Translations under genes and position numbers: made by a program
From: an uncultured Collinsella sp.
Lineage (GTDB): Bacteria > Actinomycetota > Coriobacteriia > Coriobacteriales > Coriobacteriaceae
Direction: 5' to 3'
Length of the DNA: 42,710 bases
Assembly: GCA_900541015.1 (NCBI GenBank)
Contig: UQIB01000025.1
Location: 1 to 42,710, forward strand
Notes under the pieces: model-generated
What the model was told of the DNA's origin: nothing
Database searches by the model: none
Seen by the model: the letters and a program-made list of their open reading frames with translations, nothing else
Shown here: one piece after another, positions 23,070-30,680 of the stretch
Layout: each line of letters starts with the position of its first letter
Position numbering within the stretch: position 1 is the first letter of the stretch

Positions 23070-23987
23070 CTATTTTTGAAAAAGTTTGCAGGCATTTTCC
23101 CAAGCGGCTTGCGCGATTGTTTCGGCGTCCTCACCAGTGCGATCGACACGGTCGTTAACCAGCGCGTTTGCCGTAATGGAGATCATTGCGGGCTCGCATT
23201 CAAGACCGCGGATGGGCTCCGGAGCCATATACGGGCAATCCGTCTCGAACAAAATTCGATCGAGTGGGGTTGCCGCAAATGCCTCGCGCACGTCGTCGTT
23301 ACGCTTAAAGGTGGCCGCACCACCATAGGCGATATAGCAGCCCAGCTCCACAAAGCGCTCCATCGTGGCGCGGTCCTCGCCAAAGCAGTGCAGCACACAA
23401 CCGGCCTGGGGCACGCTCACCTCACGAAGCACGTTGTAGGCGTCCACGTGCGAGGTGCGCTCCTGGTCCGCGTCCTCGTGACGCAGATGTAGCTCCACCG
23501 GCACGTTACGGCACACGGCAAGCTCGAGCTGGCGCGCCATGCAGTCAATCTGCACGTTATGGGGTGCCGGCGCGATATCGTCGTCATAGTCCATGTGATA
23601 GTCCAGGCCGATTTCGCCAATACCGGCGCATAAGGGGTCATCGAGTGCGGCAACGACCTGTGCGTGAACGTCGTCGGTATAGTCCGGCGCGCCATACGGA
23701 TGCACGCCGGCAAGATACTTGATCTGCGGGATATCCTGCATCGGCAGAATTTCGCGCACGAGCCAGTCGCTATAGTCCGTCACGCTGCGTTTGTCAGCGA
23801 TGGGGTCGAACATCGTCACCAACAGGTCGACGCCCGCGGCTTTGGCGCGCACGAGCGTCTCGGGCACTTCTTTGCCCCAAAACGAAAGCAGATGCGCATG
23901 CGTGTCGGCAAGCGGTGCCAAGGGCACGGGGCAGGCGACCGTCTTCTTTTTCTTGGTAAACGTCACGCGTGCGGCATTAGGCATCAT
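23070..23987 (-). CDS. tatD: TatD-family metal-dependent hydrolase (DNase)
   Basis: A 305-residue TIM-barrel metallohydrolase of the TatD family, 3'-5' exonuclease-type DNases involved in DNA repair or RNA quality control. The metal ligands are visible in order: DTHAHL (HxH), the bridging Glu in GIGEIGLDYH, His in PVELHLRH, His in GCVLHCFGE, and Asp in ILFETDCPYMAPE. An N-terminal extension of about 25 basic residues (VTFTKKKKTVACP) is unusual. It overlaps the end of rsmA by 11 nt, with GGGAG inside rsmA, and the pairing of tatD with rsmA and metG is common in Gram-positive bacteria. Confidence 0.94.
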   Translation of the reverse strand: MMPNAARVTFTKKKKTVACPVPLAPLADTHAHLLSFWGKEVPETLVRAKAAGVDLLVTMFDPIADKRSVTDYSDWLVREILPMQDIPQIKYLAGVHPYGAPDYTDDVHAQVVAALDDPLCAGIGEIGLDYHMDYDDDIAPAPHNVQIDCMARQLELAVCRNVPVELHLRHEDADQERTSHVDAYNVLREVSVPQAGCVLHCFGEDRATMERFVELGCYIAYGGAATFKRNDDVREAFAATPLDRILFETDCPYMAPEPIRGLECEPAMISITANALVNDRVDRTGEDAETIAQAAWENACKLFQK

Positions 23988-24837
23988 GGATTAGCTCCCG
24001 GGCCAGACGGACAAAGTCGGCAACATCAAGCGTCTCGGCGCGCGTGGTGGGTGCGATACCGCAAGCCTCAAAGGCGGCATCGAGCACGTCCTTGGCAAAG
24101 CCGTTGGCGCTCATGGAATTGCGGATGGTCTTGCGACGCTGAGCAAATGCAGCATCAATCACGCGGGCCACAAATTCGCGATCGAGTCCTTCGGGCACCA
24201 CGCCGTCAACACGGTCGATACGCACGACGGCCGAGTCCACGTGCGGCGCCGGCATAAAGCAGCGCGGCGGCACCTCAAAGCGACCCGTCACCTGCGCATA
24301 CAGGCCGAGCTTTGCCGTATAGCCGCCATAGGTCTTGTTACCCGGCACTGCGGCAATGCGATCGGCAACCTCCTTTTGCACCATGACGACGGCACGCTTG
24401 AGCGCCGGCATTGTCTGGAAAAACTGCAGGATGATCGTCGCCGCCACGTTATAGGGCAGGTTCGCGACAAACACCGTCGGCTCACCGCCCGCAGCCTGCT
24501 CAATCTGCTCCGGACCCACCTTGAGCGCGTCGCCCATGATAAAGCGGAAGTTGGCATAGTCGGCGGCATGGGCGTCGAGCACCGGCTCGAGCTCGGGGTC
24601 GGCCTCGATTGACGTGACGCACGCCGCCTCCTGCAGCAGCGCAAGCGTGAGCGTACCAACGCCCGGGCCAACCTCGAGCACGCGCTCATCGCCCGTGAGC
24701 TCGGAAAGCTCGCAGATACGCTCGATCACATGATTGTCGATTAGAAAGTTCTGGCCCAGGCGATGCTTGGTCGCAAGGCCAAACTCCTCCAGCAGCTCCC
24801 TGGTGGCCGTGGGGTTTGCCAAAGGCGAAGTTGTCAT
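23977..24837 (-). CDS. rsmA: 16S rRNA dimethyladenosine transferase RsmA (KsgA)
   Basis: A 286-residue Rossmann methyltransferase that dimethylates A1518 and A1519 in the 3' hairpin of 16S rRNA, a late step in 30S assembly; loss gives kasugamycin resistance. Signatures are HRLGQNFLID (residues 25-34), SAM-binding VLEVGPGVGTLTLAL, acidic SIEADPEL and the catalytic NLPYNVA (motif IV). The C-terminal helical domain contains QRRKTIRNSM. AAGGAGG lies 5 nt before the ATG. It follows metG after a terminator-like hairpin and overlaps tatD downstream. Confidence 0.97.
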   Translation of the reverse strand: MTTSPLANPTATRELLEEFGLATKHRLGQNFLIDNHVIERICELSELTGDERVLEVGPGVGTLTLALLQEAACVTSIEADPELEPVLDAHAADYANFRFIMGDALKVGPEQIEQAAGGEPTVFVANLPYNVAATIILQFFQTMPALKRAVVMVQKEVADRIAAVPGNKTYGGYTAKLGLYAQVTGRFEVPPRCFMPAPHVDSAVVRIDRVDGVVPEGLDREFVARVIDAAFAQRRKTIRNSMSANGFAKDVLDAAFEACGIAPTTRAETLDVADFVRLARELIHDA

Positions 24838-24875
24838 GGTTGCCTCCTTAGCATGATGGCGGCGTCTTGAAACAA

Positions 24876-24905
24876 AAGGGCATGGACCGTGGCGGCCATG
24901 CCCTT
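24876..24905 (-). terminator. Terminator-like hairpin between metG and rsmA
   Basis: On the minus strand AAGGGCATGG and CCATGCCCTT form a perfect 10-bp stem with a 10-nt loop, followed by TTG. It lies about 42 nt after the metG stop and 38 nt before the rsmA ATG, and should reduce read-through into rsmA. Confidence 0.65.
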
Positions 24906-24947
24906 ACAGCTAAACAGCAAATTGCCGATATGGCGCTCGCGCGGTCT

Positions 24948-26549
24948 CTACGCCAGACGCGGGAACAGCGGATCGCCCTTCTCGACGGGCTGACCGCCGG
25001 CAAGCAGGCCCCAAGTGCAAATGCCCTTGAGGTCGTCGCTCGCGGCCTCGCCCTCACAGGACAGACGGCGCAGGGCCTCGGCAGAAGTCTGGGGCATGAG
25101 CGGCATTAGCAGGTGAGCGGCAATGCGGATGGCCTCGAGCAGGTTGTAGATCACGAACGCCAGCTCGTCAGCCTTGGCCTCGTCCTTGGCAAGCGCCCAG
25201 GGCTCGGAGTCCTCGATGTAGTGGTTGGCGGCATGGATGAGCTCCATGACCTCATCCTTGGCTCCGCCGTAATCGAGCACGTCCATCTTGGCCATGTAGC
25301 GCTCGACCAGGCCATCGGCGATCTTTGCCAGCGGGTTGTCAAACGCGTCGGCAGACGCCGGTTTAGCCGGGGCGCAGCCGTCAAAGTACTTTGCGCTCAT
25401 GTTGAGCGAACGCGAGATCAGATTGCCCCAGCTGTTGGCCAGGTCGGCGTTGTAGACCTGCTCCATGCGGTCAAAGCTGATGGCACCGTCGGTGCCGGGG
25501 ACGACGTCGGTCATAAAGTAGTAGCGATAGCCCTCAACGCCCAGCATGTCGATAACGTCCTGCGGAGCAATGGCATTGCCGCGGCTCTTGGACATCTTCT
25601 CGGCCTTGCCGGTCTCGGCATTGCGCACGGTCAGGAAACCGTGGGCAAAGACGTGCTCGGGCAGGGCCTCGCCGATGGCCATAAGCATGGCGGGCCAAAT
25701 GACGCAGTGGAAGCGGATGATGTCCTTACCCACGATGTGGAACTGCGCGGGCCAGCGATAGGCCAGCTCGGCACGCGCCTCGTCGGTGTCGACACCGTAA
25801 CCGACGGCCGTCATATAGTTGAGCAGCGCATCGAACCACACGTAGGTCACGTGACCCTCGTCAAACGGGACCTGAATGCCCCAGTCAAAGCTCGTGCGGC
25901 TCACGGAAAGGTCGTTAAGGCCGCCCTCGACAAAACTGCGCACCTCGTTCATGCGGAACGCAGGCTCGACAAAGTCGGGGTGCTCGTCATAGAGCTTGAG
26001 CAGCTTGTCCTGGAAGGCGGAAAGCTTAAAGAAGTAGGACTCCTCCTGCACGCGCTCAAGCGGACGGTGGCAGTCGGGGCACAGGTGCTGGCCGACGCTG
26101 CCGTACTCCTCGTCGCCCTTCTGGACCTGCGTATCGGTGAAGTAGGTCTCGTCAGGCACGCAATACCAGCCGTCGTAGCTGCCCTTATACAGGTAACCGG
26201 ACTCCTTCATGCGCTCCCATAGGTACTGCACGGCATGATGCTGGCGCGGCTCGGTGGTGCGGATGAAGTCGTCGTTGGAAATCTCGAGCTTGCTCCAAAG
26301 CTCCTTGAAGTGCGGAGCCTGGCTGTCGGTCCACTCCTGCGGCGTCATGCCATGCTTGGCTGCGGCCTCGGCGACCTTCTCGCCGTGCTCGTCCATACCG
26401 GTCAGGAACTTGACGTTGTAGCCGGCGGAGCGGCGATAGCGAGCCTGAACGTCGGCGATGATGGTGGAATAAGCCGTGCCCAGGTGCGGATCGGCGTTGA
26501 CGTAGTAGATGGGCGTCGTGATAAAGAACGAAGGCTTGCTTTGATCCAT
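24948..26549 (-). CDS. metG: Methionyl-tRNA synthetase
   Basis: A 533-residue class I synthetase. The HIGH motif appears as HLGT (residues 22-25) after FFITTPIYYVNADP. KMSKS is intact in EKMSKSRGN. A single CPDCHRP knuckle (CxxC) lies in the connective domain. The anticodon-binding helical domain follows (NSWGNLISRSLNM, ANHYIEDSEPWALAKDE). There is no C-terminal tRNA-binding (Trbp111-like) domain; the protein ends LFPRLA, as in the shorter MetRS form. GGAGG lies 9 nt before the ATG. It sits downstream of rsmI, with a 69-nt gap, and probably shares its transcript. Confidence 0.97.
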   Translation of the reverse strand: MDQSKPSFFITTPIYYVNADPHLGTAYSTIIADVQARYRRSAGYNVKFLTGMDEHGEKVAEAAAKHGMTPQEWTDSQAPHFKELWSKLEISNDDFIRTTEPRQHHAVQYLWERMKESGYLYKGSYDGWYCVPDETYFTDTQVQKGDEEYGSVGQHLCPDCHRPLERVQEESYFFKLSAFQDKLLKLYDEHPDFVEPAFRMNEVRSFVEGGLNDLSVSRTSFDWGIQVPFDEGHVTYVWFDALLNYMTAVGYGVDTDEARAELAYRWPAQFHIVGKDIIRFHCVIWPAMLMAIGEALPEHVFAHGFLTVRNAETGKAEKMSKSRGNAIAPQDVIDMLGVEGYRYYFMTDVVPGTDGAISFDRMEQVYNADLANSWGNLISRSLNMSAKYFDGCAPAKPASADAFDNPLAKIADGLVERYMAKMDVLDYGGAKDEVMELIHAANHYIEDSEPWALAKDEAKADELAFVIYNLLEAIRIAAHLLMPLMPQTSAEALRRLSCEGEAASDDLKGICTWGLLAGGQPVEKGDPLFPRLA

Positions 26550-26618
26550 GGGGTTTGTCCTCCAGAAAAACGTTGCATACAGGGGATGATTCTAGCGCAA
26601 GGGCTGGATATCCTCCAT

Positions 26619-27497
26619 CTATTGCATATCGAGCACCATGGCATAGACATCGCGCTTGCGGCGCGAATACTTCTGAGACAGGCGCTTGGCCACCGCAGAG
26701 GCGGGCTCCCCCTCCTCGAGCGCGACGCGGATATCCTCGCGCAGGGCCTCATCGGGATCCACTGCCGCAGCGCCAACCGGCACGATGCCGGCCTCCTCGT
26801 CCTCGCTCGGTGGCGCGATGACCAGCGCAATCTCGCCCTTTACCTCGCCACGAGCACGCAGCTCCTCGACGAGTTGGGCAGCGGGCCCGCGCAAGACCTC
26901 CTCGTGCAGCTTGGTGAGTTCGCGGCAGACGGCAACCTCACGCTGGGGAAAGACCTCCGCCACGGCCTCGAGCGTCGCCACGATGCGATGTGGAGACTCG
27001 TAGAAGATGAGCGCGCCGGGCACTACGGCAAGGCGCTGTAAACGGCGCACGCGGTCGCCGTGCTTTCGGCCCAAAAAGCCCTCGAAGAAAAAATGCTCGC
27101 AGGGAATGCCGGACGAAACGAGCGCCGTGACGCAAGCAGAGGGCCCGGGGATAACTTCGACGGGCACATCGGCCTCACGTGCTGCCTCGACCAGCGCCTG
27201 GCCGGGATCGGACACACTCGGCATGCCGGCATCCGAGGCAAAAGCGAGAGTCTCCCCCGCCAGCAGACGGTCGACCAGGCCGGCGGCGCGGCTCGCGATC
27301 ACATTCTCGTCGCAACGGACAAGCGGCTTGGAAATGCCCAGGTGCATCAGCAGCTTTGACGTCACACGCGTGTCTTCGCAGCAAATGGCATCGGCGGCGG
27401 CAAACGCCTCGCCAACGCGCGGGGACAGGTCGCCCAGGTTGCCGATGGGTGTGCCGACCACATAGAGTTTGCCCGTATGGGCGCTGTTTTGCGTCAT
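26619..27497 (-). CDS. rsmI: 16S rRNA (cytidine-1402-2'-O)-methyltransferase RsmI
   Basis: A 292-residue tetrapyrrole-methylase-fold enzyme that 2'-O-methylates C1402 in the decoding centre of 16S rRNA. Family motifs are GKLYVVGTPIGNLGDLS, AICCEDTRVTSKLL, LAFASDAGMPSVSDPG, VEVIPGPSACVTALVSSG, FFFEGFLGRK and LIFYESPHRI. The C-terminal HTH-like tail (SAVAKRLSQKYSRRKRDVYAMVLD) is typical. The ATG stands 6 nt after the stop of the GH5-like gene, so it is probably cotranscribed with that gene and with metG. Confidence 0.97.
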   Translation of the reverse strand: MTQNSAHTGKLYVVGTPIGNLGDLSPRVGEAFAAADAICCEDTRVTSKLLMHLGISKPLVRCDENVIASRAAGLVDRLLAGETLAFASDAGMPSVSDPGQALVEAAREADVPVEVIPGPSACVTALVSSGIPCEHFFFEGFLGRKHGDRVRRLQRLAVVPGALIFYESPHRIVATLEAVAEVFPQREVAVCRELTKLHEEVLRGPAAQLVEELRARGEVKGEIALVIAPPSEDEEAGIVPVGAAAVDPDEALREDIRVALEEGEPASAVAKRLSQKYSRRKRDVYAMVLDMQ

Positions 27498-27503
27498 ATC
27501 AAC

Positions 27504-28565
27504 CTATTCAATCATGCCGCGCTCGAGCGTGCCGAGCGCCGCGCGGGCGTCCCATGCTGCAATACGCTTCTCGGTCTTCCACGTTTGGAAGAACCAACCG
27601 GCAGCCGGCGCAAACGAAGCCAGCTGGTTGGCGATAAACACGCGCTCGTAGGCATTGCGCCCCTCGGGCGTAACCGACGAGTTGGCAAAGATCGCCGCAC
27701 CCGACCATTCGCCCACCAGCACGGGGAACCCAGTCGAGATCGCTTCTTTAAGCTCGCGCTTGTTACGCGAAATCGCCGTCGTCAGCCCGCGGGGACTCGT
27801 GATGTCGAGCGCATACTCGTCACGGTAATGGTACAGGTGAAGGTCCATGTAGACGTTCTTGTACTTGGCGCCGCGCATAAAATGCTTCCACTCGCTGGGA
27901 TGCCCCGACGACGAGAAGACGACGATCTTATCCTCGGGCATATACGAACGGACGAGCTCGTAGGCATCGCGATAGAAATTGCGCAGGTAGTGGGCCGGAA
28001 TGCCATCCGTCATGGTAAAGAGACTCTTGCGGACGCTCATCTGTGGCGTATCCAGCAGCTCAATGCCCAGCAGGCTCTCGGCCTCACCATAGCGATCGGC
28101 CAGGCGCTCGAGCACATCGAGCGCAACGTGACGGCCGTTGGTGGACGAATGCCACTCGGCAACAGCCTCCGGAGTGGTGGGCGAATCGTTGGAATCGCCC
28201 TGACCGCCGGGTACAGTCGCCAGATCGAGCAGTACGCGGATGTTGTACTTGGCGGCCCACTCAATAGCGCGATCGATATAATCGACGACCGAGATGTAGG
28301 AAGCGTCGGACTCCTGCGAGCCAAAGGCATACCAGGGCACCGGCAGACGCACGGCGTTGAGGCCGATCTGCGCCATGCGACGGAAATCGTCCTCGCTCAC
28401 AAACGTCTCGTAATGACGGCGCATGCGCTCGTTATAGGCGGCGGTACCCATGGCCTCCTGCAGCTCGGCCGCGTTGGATGCACCGGTCGCCGCGTATAGC
28501 GACGGGGTCACCCAAGGCTCGGGAATAAACCAGCCAGAGAGATTAACGCCGAGTATCCTCTCCAT
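27504..28565 (-). CDS. GH5-like (exo-1,3-glucanase-like) protein lacking catalytic residues
   Basis: A 353-residue cytosolic-looking protein (no signal peptide) with the glycoside hydrolase family 5 fold, resembling fungal-type exo-beta-1,3-glucanases. Fold landmarks are GVNLSGWFIPEPWVTPSL, the NAVRLPVPW strand, GIELLDTPQ (167-175), the LHLYHY strand and VLVGEWSGA with nucleophile-position Glu286. Two active-site positions differ from the family: the acid/base Asn-Glu-Pro is Asp-Thr-Pro (172-174), and the usual LHGAPG is LATVPG (115-120). A classical retaining mechanism therefore looks impossible. The start at 28565 follows AAGGGGG; in-frame codons upstream run through a repeat array and are rejected. 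It leads rsmI and metG. Confidence 0.85.
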   Translation of the reverse strand: MERILGVNLSGWFIPEPWVTPSLYAATGASNAAELQEAMGTAAYNERMRRHYETFVSEDDFRRMAQIGLNAVRLPVPWYAFGSQESDASYISVVDYIDRAIEWAAKYNIRVLLDLATVPGGQGDSNDSPTTPEAVAEWHSSTNGRHVALDVLERLADRYGEAESLLGIELLDTPQMSVRKSLFTMTDGIPAHYLRNFYRDAYELVRSYMPEDKIVVFSSSGHPSEWKHFMRGAKYKNVYMDLHLYHYRDEYALDITSPRGLTTAISRNKRELKEAISTGFPVLVGEWSGAAIFANSSVTPEGRNAYERVFIANQLASFAPAAGWFFQTWKTEKRIAAWDARAALGTLERGMIE

Positions 28566-28584
28566 CACTGCCCCCTTCGGATCG

Positions 28585-28636
28585 TGCAGGCCGAGCCTGC
28601 ATCGTATTGCATAGGAAAAGTATCGTTTTGAGTATA
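28585..28636 (-). promoter_or_regulatory. Candidate promoter and leader hairpin of the GH5-like gene
   Basis: On the minus strand TATACT (28631-28636) is a good -10 without a clear -35. In the resulting leader TGCAGGC-TCG-GCCTGCA forms a 7-bp hairpin (28585-28601) shortly before the Shine-Dalgarno. Confidence 0.35.
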
Positions 28637-28753
28637 CCCGCGCGTGCGGACAGACGACCGAGCGGTCTGCAAAGTGGCGCAAAAGCGGGAGGAATGTCCG
28701 GGCGGGCCCGAGATGGCGCGCCGAGATGTACATATGCGCCGGAAGTAGGCGGC

Positions 28754-28986
28754 CGGAAAGCGCATCCCGTTTTTCGCAAAAGACTGGGATGCATTTTCCG
28801 TTCGAGGCCTCAACCGGAAAATGCATCCCGTTCTGAGCGCGGGATCTGGGACGCAGTTTCCGCCAAAGACCGCAAAAGGAAAGCACATCCCATTCTGACG
28901 CCGGATTCCGGGTCGCGCTTTCCCAAGCGGCCTCAAAGCGGAAAGCGCATCCCACTCTGAAGCCAAATTCCGGGACGCAATTTCCG
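28754..28986. repeat. Tandem array of four palindromes, 62-nt period
   Basis: Four imperfect copies start at 28754, 28815, 28877 and 28939 (periods 61, 62 and 62 nt). Each has a palindrome of about 47 nt, GGAAA-N2-GCATCCC ... GGGA-N-GC-N2-TTTCC, around a variable 17-20-nt centre. The copies are separated by 14-15-nt spacers related to CAAGCGGCCTCAAA. The period is not a multiple of three and stops the idea of a coding repeat. The rest of the gap (28602-28753) holds nothing else I can name. Confidence 0.85.
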
Positions 28987-29007
28987 CAGAGCCCTCAATA
29001 AAAGAAA

Positions 29008-29029
29008 AGGACCCCTTTGCAGAGGTCCT
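29008..29029 (-). terminator. Terminator of tRNA-Phe
   Basis: On the minus strand AGGACCTCT, GCA and AAGGGGTCCT form an 8- to 9-bp stem with one wobble, followed by TTTCTTTT, 13 nt after the tRNA. Confidence 0.75.
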
Positions 29030-29042
29030 AGTCAATTCAAGG

Positions 29043-29115
<73 letters not shown>

Positions 29116-29238
29116 ATTTGAGGTGTGCCTTGTTTCAAGGCTTGATTAGTATAACCAAGGACGCGTTCCGGTCAACCGAGAATTTTAAAAAAGTTTTTGA
29201 GCACAGCCTCGGTTCTATAAATCGGCACGTCAGAGGCA

Positions 29239-29526
29239 TCAGCCGGCAGCAAGAAGTTTTTCACTCAGAGCCGCACGGGCAAACTCACTTGGCGTCATCC
29301 CCTCGGCAGCCGCCCGTCGACGAATGGCCTCCTTCATTCCCAGAGGAATCTTGACCGACAGCGTTGCCGTCCCCTCACCTGAGAGCGGGGGCCGTCCATG
29401 CACGATCCCACCAACGGTGTGTTCGCCATCCGGAAACTCTCCGCGCTCGTACGACTCGCACCACGCGTCAATCATTTCATCCGTTACAACCTGACCATTA
29501 GCGGCCGTATACGTCTTGCCCATCAT
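29239..29526 (-). CDS. Ribbon-helix-helix antitoxin (BrnA-like)
   Basis: A 95-residue protein (94 if the second ATG at 29523 is used). The C-terminal half has ribbon-helix-helix character: strand TATLSVKIPLG, then helices KEAIRRRAAAEGM and SEFARAALSEKL. The N-terminal half (YTAANGQVVTDEMIDAWCESYERGEFP) resembles leading regions of antitoxins that clamp the toxin. Its ATG overlaps the stop of the toxin-like gene (ATGA). This toxin-first order is characteristic of the BrnT/BrnA class, in which the antitoxin binds the operon promoter. Family membership is inferred from layout and fold pattern. Confidence 0.75.
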   Translation of the reverse strand: MMGKTYTAANGQVVTDEMIDAWCESYERGEFPDGEHTVGGIVHGRPPLSGEGTATLSVKIPLGMKEAIRRRAAAEGMTPSEFARAALSEKLLAAG

Positions 29527-29789
29527 CGACCCCTTTGCCGAGCCTGTTCAATCTCCTGCCAAAATTTCTTCTGGACTGGAGACAAGGCATGAATGATAAG
29601 CCACCCACGGACAAGCTCGACCGCGACAAGCTCCACGCTTCGTCCGTCTGGGAGCCATCCAATCGCAAGCCATCTCGGCGGCTCGTCCTTCGACTCGCGA
29701 CGAATGCACTCAGTAACCGCAAGCCAAGCGCTAAGCACCTGCTTTTCCGTCAGGTGCTTTTTAGCGTTGGGATGGATCTCAACATCCAT
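29523..29789 (-). CDS. BrnT-like toxin of a type II toxin-antitoxin pair
   Basis: An 88-residue protein beginning MDVEIHPNAKKHLTEKQV. The layout (a His/Lys-containing first helix, then RWLAIGWLPDGRSVELVAVEL and GWLIIHALSP strands) is that of small RelE/BrnT-fold ribonucleases. The match is distant and the usual BrnT catalytic pattern is not complete to my eye. GGAGGAG lies upstream of the ATG. It is the first gene of the pair and overlaps the antitoxin by 4 nt. It would cut or inhibit translation machinery if active. The alternative is an orphan RelE-like protein. Confidence 0.65.
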   Translation of the reverse strand: MDVEIHPNAKKHLTEKQVLSAWLAVTECIRRESKDEPPRWLAIGWLPDGRSVELVAVELVRGWLIIHALSPVQKKFWQEIEQARQRGR

Positions 29790-29814
29790 GCATCTTCTCC
29801 TCCATCTTACCCAA

Positions 29815-29844
29815 TTTCGTATGACGAAAGTCCACTGTCGCCAA
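29815..29844 (-). promoter_or_regulatory. Promoter and operator of the toxin-antitoxin pair
   Basis: On the minus strand TTGGCG (29839-29844) and TACGAA (29816-29821) are 17 bp apart, about 26 bp before the toxin start. An inverted repeat TTTCG-N5-CGAAA (29815-29829) covers the -10, as expected for repression by the antitoxin complex. Confidence 0.55.
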
Positions 29845-29847
29845 TTC

Positions 29848-30207
29848 TTAAGCCGGCACGCGTTGGAGAGCAGGGGTCGAAACAATGATTGAAGGGCGCT
29901 CTAGTACGGCCCAGGCGCCGGGGCAGGAGCACATACGCCAGGGACGTACGTTTTCGTAGCATACGAGGACATAGCCGCGCGCATCGATGAAGGCGATGTC
30001 GATGGGATAGGCCATAAAACACGTATGGACCGAAGAGCAGCGTGGAAACGCCATGACGAGCGGCAGGCCGTTGGCGGCAACCGGACGCCGTCCCAGCATG
30101 CCGCGCAGGCGCACGACAAACGACTCCGCCACCGCAAACTCGGCCGGCGTCCAACCCAGCCTGTTGAGTGCCCGCGCGTAGGCGATGTAGGACGAGACCG
30201 CGGTCAC
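29848..30207 (-). CDS. DUF192 family protein
   Basis: A 119-residue protein with the DUF192 pattern: SFVVRLRGMLGRRP, then LVMAFPRCSSVHTCFMAYPIDIAFID (the hallmark hydrophobic strand with SVHT-x-FM) and PWRMCSCPGAWAVLE near the end. DUF192 proteins are small, often exported, of unknown role. Here no signal peptide is seen. The start is taken as GTG at 30207, overlapping the TadE stop by 4 nt; a longer frame lies inside tadE and lacks a ribosome-binding site. It is the last gene of the Tad operon, which suggests a role in pilus biogenesis. The C-terminal Cys pair (CSC) is notable. Confidence 0.8.
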   Translation of the reverse strand: MTAVSSYIAYARALNRLGWTPAEFAVAESFVVRLRGMLGRRPVAANGLPLVMAFPRCSSVHTCFMAYPIDIAFIDARGYVLVCYENVRPWRMCSCPGAWAVLERPSIIVSTPALQRVPA

Positions 30208-30680
30208 ATGACCACCCCCGGACGCCATGGATCGACCGTCACCGCGCGCTCGTGCGACAACGTTGTCGGCGCCCCCAGCGAAACGCCAGCGATGCTGAGA
30301 GAAGTCGGCCACGGCTCATAGTGCATGGTGCAGGTGTAGGTCCTAAACGTACCGGATAGGGAGAGCAGGCCACCATCCGATGCCTTCGCGCCTTGCTCGC
30401 TCGACACTTCGATCCGCAAGTCATAGCCTTCCATGGCATTCAGAATTTGAGTCTGAACCGTCGCCGAGGCATCGGCAGAGCTTTCGTCGCCCTCCCCCTC
30501 CGACGCCACGGCGTGCGCCAACACGATGTCGGGTACCACGCGGTCGAAGCGCGCGACAGCGCTGGCAAAGATCATGACGTTGTACACGATGAGTGCCAGC
30601 ACCAGCAAAACGGGCGTAACCACCGCCATCTCCACCGTCGCTTGGGCGCGCTCCTCGCGCAGACGCATGCGGATACTCAT
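30204..30680 (-). CDS. TadE-like pseudopilin
   Basis: A 158-residue TadE-family minor pilin. A short basic leader ends in the prepilin-peptidase-type motif AQATVEM (residues 12-18), followed by a hydrophobic segment (VVTPVLLVLALIVYNVMIFASAVA). The remainder is extracytoplasmic with one Cys (TYTCTMHY). The stop of the TadG-like gene and this ATG overlap (TAATG). It overlaps the DUF192 start at its 3' end. TadE proteins are thought to seed or cap Flp pili after cleavage. Confidence 0.88.
   Translation of the reverse strand: MSIRMRLREERAQATVEMAVVTPVLLVLALIVYNVMIFASAVARFDRVVPDIVLAHAVASEGEGDESSADASATVQTQILNAMEGYDLRIEVSSEQGAKASDGGLLSLSGTFRTYTCTMHYEPWPTSLSIAGVSLGAPTTLSHERAVTVDPWRPGVVM

Noticed and set aside
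28566..28955. Extending the GH5-like gene upstream to a 483-residue protein
   Set aside because: The extension would run through the 62-nt palindromic array in changing frames. The ATG at 28565 has a good ribosome-binding site and the conserved domain begins there.
28754..28986. CRISPR array
   Set aside because: The regular unit is itself a long palindrome with degenerate copies and 14-15-nt spacers that are related to one another. No cas gene is present.
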